Shown here one piece after another: positions 55,130 to 64,000 of a stretch of 64,000 nt of DNA. The DNA lies in the NCBI GenBank assembly GCA_019359515.1, contig JAHHHC010000003.1, positions 186,001 to 250,000 of the forward strand, read 5' to 3'. Within the stretch, counting starts at the first letter, position 1, and every line of letters begins with the position of its first letter. The notes under the pieces are model-generated. The model searched no databases. It was not told the origin of the DNA and saw only the letters and a list, made by a program, of their open reading frames with translations. This DNA is from Desmonostoc vinosum HA7617-LM4. Lineage in GTDB: Bacteria > Cyanobacteriota > Cyanobacteriia > Cyanobacteriales > Nostocaceae. The translations under genes and the position numbers were made by a program.

Positions 55130-55833
55130 TTTGTGAAATCCTCTCTTTACCGTTTTCCAGATTAAAGCTATGACAGCAACTTAGGAAATTACAGCTTTTG
55201 TGTTTTGCAGTTTTGTGTCCTTAATTTTGGGACATAAAACTTAACATCGTCATTCTACTACCAAAGTGAAGATGAAGACAAAGTACTTTTTCAATAAGTC
55301 AAATTCTGAAGTTTTCGCTCTATAAATAAAAATGGCTCATAATTCATGGCAGATTGCAATTTCGGTATTTGGCAAGATGGCGCTCTCGAACTCTCAAGCC
55401 CTCGATTTATCAAGCTTTAGTTAATTCCCCTTGATTGGGTTTATATCCAGTCAATAGGCAGAATGCTTACTAATACTGGATTTGTCTATTTTTAATTGCT
55501 TATATACCTCCCTTAATCCCTGATCATTAATGGGGCTTTAAAGGTGACATGCAACTAAAGTTGGTTTATAAAAATAGGATATGAGAATTCGTTAATATCT
55601 TGCTTTTGATTTTTAGTATTTTATGTAGCTTATTTTGTACATTTAAAACTTCTATCTTGAGAAGTATTAAAAGTCATTAAATTTCAATCCCAAGCTAGAA
55701 GAGTTAAATTTTAAGCAATGCTCAGACTTACTGAGTAAATTTAATTTAATATTTACAACAAATATTAAAAATGGTGAGTAATTAATTACTCACCATGATA
55801 TTGATATAGAAAATTAATAGAGAATGGCAGTGA
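55130..55833. other. Intergenic region, no gene seen
   Basis: Unique AT-rich sequence of 704 bases. It contains the sodB promoter region; no repeat, tRNA or convincing open frame was found. Confidence 0.45.
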
Positions 55834-57441
55834 TTACCAATCAGATAAGCGTTGCTGATAATATTTGACGATCTGTGCTGTGACTTCAGATGCATTTAAA
55901 CCATCTGTTTGAATTTCGATCGCATCTACTGCTTTTTGCAAAGGAGAAACTTGACGAGTGCTATCTTTGCGATCGCGTTCGGCAATGTCGCGTTCGAGCT
56001 GTTCTAAACTAATTTGGGGTTGACCTTGTTTGTTGAAGTCTTGTTGACGTCGGCGGGCGCGTTCGCTTACAGAGGCGGTTAAAAAGATTTTTACTTCGGC
56101 GTCGGGAAACACATGAGTACCAACGTCTCGTCCTTCAGCGACTAAACCACCACGTTTACCAATGCTTTGCTGTTGTTTGACAAGGGCTTTGCGGACAGCG
56201 CTTTGTGCGGCGATTGCGGATACTTTCGATGTTACCTCAATCGTGCGAATTTGCATAGTAACATTAATACCGTTAATCCAAACCTGCACAGGAGATTGTA
56301 TATCTTGACTGGGAGTGAGTTCGATCATACACTGATGGGCTAATTCAGCGATCGCACACTCATCGTCAATTGCAATGTTCTTTTGCAGCACTAGCCAAGT
56401 CACAGCACGATACATAGCTCCCGTATCTAAATATACTAATCCCAGGTCTGACGCCACTTGACGCGCCACCGTGGATTTTCCCGCCCCGGCAGGCCCATCA
56501 ATGGCGATGATGGGTTGGCGATCGCGCAAGATGGTATTATCAATCAAACGTGTAGTACCAAGCCGAGCTGCGATCGCCAGCATTCCTTCCTCCTCAATTC
56601 TTTCTAATAACATCAACGTAGTCGGTTCAACCAATTCAATATATTCCACTAAAACGCTGCTGACCATAGTCAGTTGTTGCTGCACCAATGCTATTAGCTT
56701 GTTGCTGTTGCGTTCCCCAGCACGAAACGCTACCTCGGCTAGTTGCAAGCCGCGATACAAAACAGATGCTTGCTCTTTTTCGGTTGCAGTCAAATATTGA
56801 TTGCGGGAACTTAGGGCTAGACCCGATGCTTCCCGTATCGTTGGACAAGCAACAATCTCTACTGACGAGTTTAAATCAGCTACTAACTGTTTAATAATTG
56901 CCAGTTGCTGAGCGTCCTTTTGACCAAAGTAGGCCCTATCAGGCTGTACCAAGTTGAAAAGCTTGGTGACGATCGTCGCCACACCTTGAAAGTGACCCAA
57001 CCGAGAACGACCACACAAGCCTGTTATCATAGCAGATGGGGGGATAACTTGTGTAACCTGAGATTCTTGTATATTCTTCTGCGGTACTCCCATTTCTTCC
57101 GGAGTAGGCGCAAAAATTGCATCCACCCCTGCTTGTTCGCAAAGTTGTTGGTCTAATTCTAAAGTGCGGGGGTAGTGTTGATAATCCTCGTTGGGAGAAA
57201 ATTGCAGGGGATTAACAAAAATACTTACAATCACAATGGAATTTTCTTGCCTTGCTCGTTGAATCAAGCTTAAATGACCTTGATGCAACCCTCCCATTGT
57301 TGGTACGAGACCGATGGGTGTCTGGTACCAGCTACTCATCTCATCCAGCACCAAATCTTGTGGAACTGTAATCGACTTGTGTTGTGAGCGGCGTTTATTT
57401 AAATAGCAGCGTAAAGCTGCGACTGTTGTCAGCAGGCGCAC
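55834..57441 (-). CDS. panC/cmk: Bifunctional pantoate-beta-alanine ligase / cytidylate kinase
   Basis: 535 residues from a GTG. N-terminal PanC (about 1-305): VPTMGGLHQGHLSLIQRA, IFVNPLQFSPNEDYQ, YFGQKDAQQL and SSRNQYL, making pantothenate from pantoate and beta-alanine. C-terminal Cmk (from about 315): IAIDGPAGAGKSTVARQVA (P-loop), YLDTGAMYRAVT, AEGRDVGTHVFPDAEVKIFLTAS, phosphorylating CMP and dCMP. The fusion is typical of cyanobacteria. Full and intact. Confidence 0.97.
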   Translation of the reverse strand: MRLLTTVAALRCYLNKRRSQHKSITVPQDLVLDEMSSWYQTPIGLVPTMGGLHQGHLSLIQRARQENSIVIVSIFVNPLQFSPNEDYQHYPRTLELDQQLCEQAGVDAIFAPTPEEMGVPQKNIQESQVTQVIPPSAMITGLCGRSRLGHFQGVATIVTKLFNLVQPDRAYFGQKDAQQLAIIKQLVADLNSSVEIVACPTIREASGLALSSRNQYLTATEKEQASVLYRGLQLAEVAFRAGERNSNKLIALVQQQLTMVSSVLVEYIELVEPTTLMLLERIEEEGMLAIAARLGTTRLIDNTILRDRQPIIAIDGPAGAGKSTVARQVASDLGLVYLDTGAMYRAVTWLVLQKNIAIDDECAIAELAHQCMIELTPSQDIQSPVQVWINGINVTMQIRTIEVTSKVSAIAAQSAVRKALVKQQQSIGKRGGLVAEGRDVGTHVFPDAEVKIFLTASVSERARRRQQDFNKQGQPQISLEQLERDIAERDRKDSTRQVSPLQKAVDAIEIQTDGLNASEVTAQIVKYYQQRLSDW

Positions 57442-57620
57442 AAAATACCCCTAGTTTTTCTCGATCCCTCCCCCGTTAGTTTATATCTGAAATCGAGGGA
57501 AGAGATGCTTCAACTAGGGGGAATTAAAACAGTTATCAGTGATAGGGAATTACGAGTCAGAAAAGGGTTTTCCAGTTCTGACTTTCGAGTTTTCAAGCGT
57601 GCTATTCGTCTCTGGTCTTT

Positions 57621-58727
57621 TTATCTTCCTAAGACATCAATTCGCACTGGTGCTACACCACTGCTCATCATTCCTAAAAGCCGAGCTGCACCAGCAGAAA
57701 GATCAATGATGCGACCCCGGATATATGGGCCTCGATCATTAATCCGCACGACTACGGAACGACCGTTGCGGGTGTTGGTAACACGGACTTTTGTACCAAA
57801 AGGTAAGCTACGGTGAGCTGCGGTCATACCTTCTGGATTAAATCTCTCACCGGTGGCGGTACGATTGCCAGAGCCATCATAGCCGTAGAAGGAAGCTATG
57901 CCTTTGAAAGAGATTTTGACTCCGCCAATGGAAATTTCTTGTGGCAGTTTTGGTAACGAGATTCGTGGGCGTGCTGGCAAGTTGGCAATCTCGCTTAAGG
58001 GTGATGCATTACCCAAGAGTCTCCGCATCCGGTTGGTTGCTTGCAATGCATCTTGGGCGAGATCCTTGGTGGAATCTGCTAGTCGTGTATTTTCATTGAT
58101 TTCCACCAGTTCATCGCCATTGATCTTGATTGTATAGCGATCGCCTGTCTGCTGTTGATCAGAGGCACCCTTGTTTTGGGCTTGATTAGCAGTTGAGCCG
58201 CCTCTTGCTTTCCAACTGACTGTGATTTTACTGGCGTCTACATTTTCCCGGTTGATCTGGTTGATTTTAGCTGCTACTTTGCCAGCTCTTTGAACCGGGT
58301 CATTGTCAACCGAGCTAATCTGGTTACTAACACCCTTGAGGTTTCCAACACTCGCTATCTTGGCTGAGTTGCTAGAATTAAGGGTGTACGATTGTACACC
58401 CTGAGCTTCTCCAATAGCACCAACTTTATTAGTTTCCGTACTTGCTTCTGGCACAGAACCCAAAAAAGTGAGAACTGGAATACTTTTGATAAAAAGGATT
58501 GCCGCCTGACGACCTTTGATGTTGTGAGGTTTGATTTCTGTAATCACAGCATCCGAGGCAGTTTTCCCTGTTGAAGATTGGTACTCTCCTACCTTGACCA
58601 CATCAGTGGTGGGTGACTTACCAGAAGCTAATGCTTCTGTGTTGGTGGTTTGAGTGCGACCAACTGAGGGTGTCCCCAAAACAGTTAGAGACAGGGCGAC
58701 AATAGTCCACAAATGTCTTTGATTCAT
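57621..58727 (-). CDS. rlpA: RlpA-family septal ring lytic transglycosylase-like protein
   Basis: 368 residues from the ATG at 58727; an in-frame extension to 58787 has no signal-like start. A signal peptide (1-24, RTQT end) is followed by a long low-complexity spacer rich in Ser, Thr, Ala and Asn (25-265) and a C-terminal RlpA domain with [20 protein letters not shown] and [17 protein letters not shown]. It acts on peptidoglycan in the periplasm. The spacer is unusually long. Confidence 0.88.
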   Translation of the reverse strand: MNQRHLWTIVALSLTVLGTPSVGRTQTTNTEALASGKSPTTDVVKVGEYQSSTGKTASDAVITEIKPHNIKGRQAAILFIKSIPVLTFLGSVPEASTETNKVGAIGEAQGVQSYTLNSSNSAKIASVGNLKGVSNQISSVDNDPVQRAGKVAAKINQINRENVDASKITVSWKARGGSTANQAQNKGASDQQQTGDRYTIKINGDELVEINENTRLADSTKDLAQDALQATNRMRRLLGNASPLSEIANLPARPRISLPKLPQEISIGGVKISFKGIASFYGYDGSGNRTATGERFNPEGMTAAHRSLPFGTKVRVTNTRNGRSVVVRINDRGPYIRGRIIDLSAGAARLLGMMSSGVAPVRIDVLGR

Positions 58728-59546
58728 GCGTCCGATTTTAAAGCGACTGTAGAACAGTAAGTTTTTATGATTCGTGGGATACTTCACCAGTGAGACTGAC
58801 TTCCTCCCTAATAACTCGAACTCGTTCCGCTTTCACTTTGTTATTTATAACTGCAACAGACTAACATGAACTTTTTGGCTTGGGGATCAGGGTTTTAGCG
58901 TAAATTTGAGAAACCCTCACAAATTTAAGTTGCGATCGCAAGGGTAAAACCTTTCTCAAATCAGGATTTTGGCTGTGTAACGTTTTTTTTGGGAAGTAGA
59001 AAATTTTGTATTAAAACTTAATGTTAGTTGCTTGATCAAACAATGTAGCTTGATGTGCTGCTGCTAAAGAACCAGTTATTTTATATGTATCTTAAATAAC
59101 ATTTAACAATTGCAAATAATCAGAGATGCTTAATCGGATTTGGAGTGAAATACAACAGTATAAATGCTCAATATCCAATAATTCATAAAATCTTTATATT
59201 TGATGATAACCTTAGTGATTACTGGATCTGCATATGAGATAATCGTAAAAATCAACTCCCACTCATGAATTTTTTCACTATATTTTTTTGTCTAAATTAA
59301 CTATGAGTCGCGTCATCCTTCACTAGACGGAAATAAGTTATATATGTAACTAACTAAAGGTGTAATACTGAGTATAAAAAGCAAGCATTACTCAGACTAG
59401 AATTTTGAAAAATTAAATGATGAAAAAATTAAAAAAGTTACACATGCATATATTAACGAGTTTTGCAATGTCTTAAAAAACACAACAAACCTCGTATATA
59501 TCAGTAGTTGATCAAGTATGATTTTTTATATTAAGCTGTCAGCCTC
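58728..59546. other. Long AT-rich intergenic region between rlpA and glsA
   Basis: About 800 bases, divergent promoters for rlpA and glsA. It contains a GCGATCGC-type site near 58933. No gene, repeat array or RNA family was recognised. Confidence 0.45.
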
Positions 59547-60506
59547 ATGGCAAATCCGGAAGATTTAGAAATAGTTTCATCACCACTTGCAATTGTGATT
59601 GACGAATTGCACTCCAAGTACAAATCGCTGCAAGCAGGTGTAGTAGCGAACTATATTCCAGAACTGGCGAAGGTAAACCCTGATTTGTTTAGCATCTGCA
59701 TAGTGACTGTAGATGGTCAAGTTTACGAAGTTGGGGAATATAAGCAACTTTTTACAATTCAATCAATATCTAAGGTATTTGCTTATGGGTTAGCCTTAGA
59801 GGATCACGGGCGAGATTACGTTTTAACCAAAGTTGGGGTGGAACCAACAGGAGAGGCATTCAACGCCATTATCCTTGATGAGCAATCCAAACGACCTTAT
59901 AACCCCATGGTAAATGCAGGGGCGATCGCTACCACTAGTTTAATTAAAGGTTCTGGTGCAACCGAACGCCTCAACCGGATGTTAGATATGTTTCGGCGAT
60001 ACGTTGGGCATGACGTATTTGTGGATATTTCAGTATTTACCTCAGAACGCAGCACAGGACACCGCAACCGCGCGATGGCGCACCTGATGCTCAACTTTGG
60101 GATGATTGACAAAAATATTGAAGAAGCCTTAGATCTTTATTTTCAGCAGTGTGCTGTGATGGTGAATTGTCGAGACTTGGCAGTGATGGCAGCCACCTTA
60201 GCTAATAAAGGTACTAATCCCATCACCAAAGAACAGGCAGTAGACAGTCACTATATTAAAGATATACTCAGCGTCATGTACACCTGTGGGATGTATAACT
60301 TTGCAGGTGAATGGGCTTATAAGATTGGTGTTCCTGCCAAAAGCGGCGTTTGCGGTGGAATTATCGCCGTTGTACCCCATCAGATGGGCATTGGTGTGTT
60401 TTCACCACCATTAGATGCCCGTGGTAATAGCGTGCGAGGGGTGAAAGTGTGCGAAGAATTATCTCAGAGGTTGTGTCTACACTTGTTTGAGTGTTCGGGG
60501 AGATAG
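59547..60506 (+). CDS. glsA: Glutaminase
   Basis: 319 residues. The serine-dependent beta-lactamase-like glutaminase family is shown by [14 protein letters not shown] (catalytic Ser-x-x-Lys), [18 protein letters not shown] and [14 protein letters not shown]. It hydrolyses glutamine to glutamate and ammonia. Cytosolic. In cyanobacteria it may help in salt stress or nitrogen balance. It stands alone, with repeats after its stop. Confidence 0.95.
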   Translation: MANPEDLEIVSSPLAIVIDELHSKYKSLQAGVVANYIPELAKVNPDLFSICIVTVDGQVYEVGEYKQLFTIQSISKVFAYGLALEDHGRDYVLTKVGVEPTGEAFNAIILDEQSKRPYNPMVNAGAIATTSLIKGSGATERLNRMLDMFRRYVGHDVFVDISVFTSERSTGHRNRAMAHLMLNFGMIDKNIEEALDLYFQQCAVMVNCRDLAVMAATLANKGTNPITKEQAVDSHYIKDILSVMYTCGMYNFAGEWAYKIGVPAKSGVCGGIIAVVPHQMGIGVFSPPLDARGNSVRGVKVCEELSQRLCLHLFECSGR

Positions 60507-60583
60507 GGGGTTGGGGGTTGGGGACTGGGGACGCGGAGACGCGGGGACGCAAGGACGCGGGGAATAACCATATAGATATCTAA

Positions 60584-60665
60584 TGAAATTAATTCTGCGT
60601 TACCCGAAACCCTTGTAGAAACGCGCCATGGCGCGTCTCTACATTCATTGGACATGGCGCGTCTC
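60584..60665. repeat. Dispersed repeat with GCGCGTCTCTAC hairpin, partly duplicated
   Basis: The first 26 bases are identical to 43135-43160. It is followed by a GCGCCATGGCGC palindrome, and the segment CATGGCGCGTCTCTACATTC plus ATTG is repeated in tandem. Confidence 0.7.
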
Positions 60666-60736
60666 TACATTCATTGCTGGAGATGACAATTCCCCATTCC
60701 CAATTCCCAATTCCCCATTCCCCAAGCACTAGATGA

Positions 60737-62293
60737 TCAAACAAAGTGAATATCGCTAAAGCTATAGCTATTGGCAAAAATCCCGACTATGTCAAAACGC
60801 GGAAAAATTGCAGTGGAGTCGAGACTATCTGTTGTTTTTGTCACAACACCATTGTTTTTGATAATCTCATCAACGGTTGCCTGTACCTGAGAATCATTGA
60901 AGTCTTTGCTGATGGTATCGGTGGTTGCTGTAAATTGAGGGCCGATCGCAATATAGTTTTTCCCAAAGATGTAGTTTTCTAGCTTTTTGAGTTGAATTTT
61001 ATCTTGACCTGTCTGGAAATCTTTGACAAAGGCGAAGTCGTTTAAACCAAAGAATCCTCCGCCTCCCACATAGTAAGGATTTTTCTCATCTCCAAGTACA
61101 AATTTGTCTGCTTCAGTACCACCAGACAGGGTATCTATCTCTTTGATGCCTGGTTGCACGCTTGTAGGATCAACTCCGATGATGGTGTCTGTACCGCCAA
61201 GACCTGAGAGTTGGTCGTTTCCTTTGCCACCTTTGAGCAGATTACCACTGCTGTTGCCAGTAATACTGTCAGCTTGTGAGGTTCCAGTGACGTTGAGAAA
61301 GTTTTGAACCGCAAATTTAACTGAACCAAGACCTGGAATACCGTTAACAATCAGACTATTTGCTGCCAAGTTGACATCGAATGATGTTGTTGTACTCGTG
61401 CCGGTAGAACCATCAATAGCATTGGCTTGTGCTTTGGCCCCAATAATTTGTTCAATGTTGAGGATTTTATCTGTACCGGCTTTGCCTTTGTTGACGACGC
61501 CTACGGCTTCTAGAGTGATGGCGTTACTCAACCTACTGTAATCGGCTGTGTCTACCTCGGTGCCTCCATCCAAAAGATCATTGCCAGAACCACCGATAAG
61601 AATGTCGTAGCCACTACCACCTTCTAAAATGTCATTCCCATCCGGGAGGCGAGAGATAAATAGTGTGCCGTCGTGACCTCCACTAATTACATCATCACCA
61701 GTACCACCGCGCACGGTGTCATTTCCATTGAGTCCGAAGATTTTGTCGTTGCCACCGCCACCAATGAGGAGGTTGTCTTTGCTGTCGCCAGTAATGCTGT
61801 CGTCTTGTGAGGTTCCAGTCACATTGACAAAGTTTTGAACTGTAAATTTCAATGTGCCCAGCCCTGGAATGCCGTTAACAACTAAGCTGTTGGCTGCTAA
61901 GTTGACATCGAATGATGTGGTGGTACTCGTACCAGTAGAACCATCAATAACGTTGGGTTGGTCTGTGGCTCCGATAATTGTCTCAATCTCGAAGATTCGA
62001 TCTGTGCCGGCTTTGCCTTTATTAACAAAGCCACGAGCTTCTAAAGTAATTGGACGACCCAAGGCGCTGTAGTCGGCTGTATCGGTTCCAGTGCCTCCTA
62101 AAAGGATGTCGTTGCCAAAGCTGCCTTTGATGCGATCGTCTCCTTCGAGAGCAATAATGATATCGTTTAAGGAAGTGCCATGAAGAACATCATCTAGAGG
62201 TGTTCCAACGATGACATTATTGATAAGAGATAATTCTTCTGCGGATAATGTCGCAGGAATATAGGCTTTATATGAGTCGATTTCTGATGGCAT
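60737..62293 (-). CDS. RTX-type calcium-binding repeat protein (hemolysin-type)
   Basis: 518 residues without a signal peptide, as usual for type I secretion substrates. It contains glycine-rich nonapeptide repeats (GGxGxDxUx) such as GGGGNDKIFGLNGNDTVRGGTGDDVISGG that fold on Ca2+ outside the cell. Two ~180-residue blocks, each with EARG/EAVG...VNKGKAGTD...IDGSTGTSTTTSFDVNLAANSL, are an internal duplication. The C-terminal ~90 residues are non-repetitive. No transporter gene is adjacent. Biological role unknown. Confidence 0.85.
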   Translation of the reverse strand: MPSEIDSYKAYIPATLSAEELSLINNVIVGTPLDDVLHGTSLNDIIIALEGDDRIKGSFGNDILLGGTGTDTADYSALGRPITLEARGFVNKGKAGTDRIFEIETIIGATDQPNVIDGSTGTSTTTSFDVNLAANSLVVNGIPGLGTLKFTVQNFVNVTGTSQDDSITGDSKDNLLIGGGGNDKIFGLNGNDTVRGGTGDDVISGGHDGTLFISRLPDGNDILEGGSGYDILIGGSGNDLLDGGTEVDTADYSRLSNAITLEAVGVVNKGKAGTDKILNIEQIIGAKAQANAIDGSTGTSTTTSFDVNLAANSLIVNGIPGLGSVKFAVQNFLNVTGTSQADSITGNSSGNLLKGGKGNDQLSGLGGTDTIIGVDPTSVQPGIKEIDTLSGGTEADKFVLGDEKNPYYVGGGGFFGLNDFAFVKDFQTGQDKIQLKKLENYIFGKNYIAIGPQFTATTDTISKDFNDSQVQATVDEIIKNNGVVTKTTDSLDSTAIFPRFDIVGIFANSYSFSDIHFV

Positions 62294-62948
62294 TTGTTGT
62301 TAGCTCCTTGTGGATTTACAATTGATTCTCAAGAGAGAAAAACTTCTGAAATCTGCTATGTTTAGCCTTGGTATAAGCAGCATTAAATAATTCGTAATTC
62401 GTAATTCGTAATGACGCGACGCTCCTGTGTCGCTAACGCTATCGCGGACTCGCTACCGCTGCGCTAACGTAATTCGTAATTAAACTTGAGAGTGTGTAGC
62501 TAATAAAATACAAAACACACCTCACTACAGTATTTAGATAACTTCCAGATGCTTGCTATTTCAGATTTAATTACTAAGTTTGAGATTGTTTTAACCAAGC
62601 TTTTACTTAGATTTAACCTTGAGGAAAAGGTTAGCTTGTTTAGGATGACTGGAAGTAAAAACTAGCTTTCTATACTTCTAATTTCCAATAACTAAACTAT
62701 CCCCATAAGCGCTTTTACGAGAAATTAGATTTGGAAATTTGTGCCTAGAGAAAATATACAGTGCTGACGTTAAAGTAAAGTATGTTAATATTATTTAGAT
62801 TTTATGAAGAAAATATGAAGAAACACTGATTTTAGCATTAATTGCTAAAAATAAGCGATTTTTTTGGGTTAGATGCTTTGTTGCGATCGCTCAAACTTTA
62901 ATTTTGATATTGTGAGTAGTGTTCACTGACAATTCTATAAATATGAGT
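62294..62948. other. Intergenic region with TTAA-bounded repeat
   Basis: Contains the repeat at 62383-62483; the rest is unique AT-rich sequence. No gene seen. Confidence 0.5.
62383..62483. repeat. Composite interspersed repeat bounded by TTAA (short copy)
   Basis: TTAA at 62383-62386, three TAATTCG units (62388-62408), TAATGACG, a GACGCTCCTGTGTCGCTAAC core, GCGCTAACGTAATTCGTAAT and TTAA at 62480-62483. It is the cleanest of the related copies in the window. Confidence 0.75.
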
Positions 62949-63941
62949 CTATTGAGGGGACTTCACTTCAAATATTAAGTATGTCCCTCCTAGTGCTTCA
63001 ACAATTGTGCGTGTATTAGCAGCCATCATTTTTTGATAGGTTGCGCCACTGCTTCCTGGTTCACCAAGTCCATCGGTGTACAATTCATTCTCTGATATTT
63101 TCACTTTTGTTTGACTAGCAACAGACTCTATCAACTTAGAATTAATTGTCTTTTCTATAAAAATTATCCGCACCTTAGACCGTTTAATATTTGCAACTAA
63201 GTTTTTCACTCGTGCAGGTGTTGGTTTTTTTTCAGTGCTGATTCCTTCTAAAGATCCTATAGAAGAAAGACCATAGGCTTTGACATAATAATTCAGTGCG
63301 TTATGAGTTGTCACCAATTTACGTTGCTTGACTGGAATACTAGCAATTCTTGATTTGATCCAACTATCTAATTGCAGCAACTCATTGGTAAGATTTTTAG
63401 TATTATTGCTATAAGTTTTAGCGTTACTAGGTACTAGCTTGCTCAAATTATTATTAATTACTTCTACCATCTTGATAGTGTTCTTAGTATTATGCCAAAC
63501 ATGAGGGTCGGTAATTCTTTTGCCACTTTCTTGATATTTTTGTGGTTTAGACACTGCAAGTTGACTCACTGCTATTTTTGGTGCTGAGTTTTTAGTTGCT
63601 TTAATAGTTTTGATCAAGCTTGGTTCCAAATTATAGCCGTTATATAAAATCAGGTTAGCTTGTTCAATGGCTTTGCGATCTTCTGGGTTTGGTTGATAAA
63701 TGTGGGGATCTGCATCAGGAGAAATCAAGCATGTGAGGTTAATTGTATTTTCTGCCACCTGTTTGATTAAGTCACATAGTACAGTTGTAGTTGCTACAAC
63801 TCTAGGTAAATTTTCATTATTTCTGCTAATGGTTGGAGTAAATTTAGTGTTTGCCGCCTGACTTCCGCAGCCGACAAAACCAATTGTTAAAGCTAATAGA
63901 GTCGCTCGTAAGTAATTATTTATTAGCAGCGTTTTTGACAT
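62949..63941 (-). CDS. Metal (probably zinc) ABC transporter substrate-binding lipoprotein
   Basis: 330 residues. A signal peptide with lipobox GFVGCGSQ (Cys about 25) anchors it to the membrane. The cluster A-I fold has metal ligands His in DADPHIYQP, His in DPHVWHN, His in THNALNYYVKAYGL and Asp in YTDGLGEPG. His at the third site, where Mn-binding proteins have Glu, suggests zinc (ZnuA type). The His-rich loop of typical ZnuA is absent, so manganese is not excluded. No ABC genes are in the window. A near-perfect AT palindrome lies just upstream. Confidence 0.85.
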   Translation of the reverse strand: MSKTLLINNYLRATLLALTIGFVGCGSQAANTKFTPTISRNNENLPRVVATTTVLCDLIKQVAENTINLTCLISPDADPHIYQPNPEDRKAIEQANLILYNGYNLEPSLIKTIKATKNSAPKIAVSQLAVSKPQKYQESGKRITDPHVWHNTKNTIKMVEVINNNLSKLVPSNAKTYSNNTKNLTNELLQLDSWIKSRIASIPVKQRKLVTTHNALNYYVKAYGLSSIGSLEGISTEKKPTPARVKNLVANIKRSKVRIIFIEKTINSKLIESVASQTKVKISENELYTDGLGEPGSSGATYQKMMAANTRTIVEALGGTYLIFEVKSPQ

Positions 63942-63961
63942 AAGCAGTTCCTACCGAATGT

Positions 63962-63975
63962 ATAATAATTATTAT
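63962..63975. promoter_or_regulatory. Candidate Fur/Zur-type operator
   Basis: The 14-bp perfect palindrome ATAATAATTATTAT lies 20 bases upstream of the start codon of the metal-binding lipoprotein. It resembles AT-rich Fur-family boxes (TGATAATNATTATCA type for Zur), but the central spacing differs and the sequence is low in complexity. Confidence 0.3.
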
Positions 63976-64000
63976 TTGGTAATAAATAGAGAATCGAAAA

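Overview
The window is chromosomal DNA of a filamentous, heterocyst-forming cyanobacterium of the Nostoc/Anabaena type. Evidence: frequent GCGATCGC (HIP1) octamers; a naturally split dnaE whose N-half ends in a split-intein half (23498-26140); the cyanobacterial atp1 gene order without beta and epsilon (36428-42902); a tmRNA with tag ANNIVKFARKDALVAA (34073-34458); a PanC-Cmk fusion; a phycobiliprotein lyase beside an NblB-like HEAT protein; a CcbP-like calcium-binding protein; a tandem flavodiiron pair of the heterocyst flv3B-flv1B arrangement; and heptanucleotide tandem repeats (STRR type) in many gaps.

Layout. 1-9.5 kb: a truncated WD40 serine/threonine kinase, an LCP-family cell-wall protein, a small membrane protein with a repeat-derived N-terminus, an AI-2E-family permease, and a secreted serpin next to a secreted subtilase. 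9.6-12.7 kb: rpe, a tandem DUF2795 protein, an L,D-transpeptidase-like protein and a DUF4189 protein. 12.8-16.7 kb: a same-strand membrane-lipid set mlaE, DUF3119, DUF3086, plsY, with repeats in the gaps. 17.4-21 kb: small membrane protein, sppA, aroH, a GCS2-family ligase. 21.4-23.5 kb: decayed accessory genes and an Rpn-type nuclease. 23.5-32 kb: dnaE-N, a dicarboxylate symporter, a 59-residue gene and flv3-flv1. 33-36.2 kb: an accessory stretch around ssrA holding an IS630 remnant, a 167-bp MITE-like repeat, a Uma2 fragment and two complete toxin-antitoxin modules (DUF1778/GNAT and YefM/YoeB). 36.4-42.9 kb: atpI-B-E-F'-F-H-A-G. 43-48.9 kb: PEP-CTERM protein, CcbP-like protein, ribokinase, TM2 protein, HhH protein, antitoxin-like protein, CpcS/CpeS-type lyase, NblB-like protein. 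49-51 kb: a miniature TnpB with a divergent ribbon-helix-helix gene, a DUF892 protein and a second, inverted copy of the 167-bp repeat. 51-64 kb: PHP protein, purM, small accessory genes, sodB, panC-cmk, rlpA, glsA, an RTX-repeat protein and a zinc/manganese-type binding lipoprotein.

How the genes work together. Most are housekeeping: ATP synthesis, pigment assembly and turnover, oxygen protection, lipid synthesis and transport. Accessory DNA is concentrated at 21-23.5, 33-36.2, 49-51 and 53-54.4 kb. The signals most worth checking are a composite repeat bounded by TTAA that sits on stop codons, an in-frame deleted TnpB with a divergent small DNA-binding-like protein and a perfect 20-bp hairpin, the serpin/subtilase pair in which the protease shows Glu at the usual catalytic Asp position, and a textbook TGTACA operator in front of yefM-yoeB. 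None of these is proven by sequence alone to be a new system.
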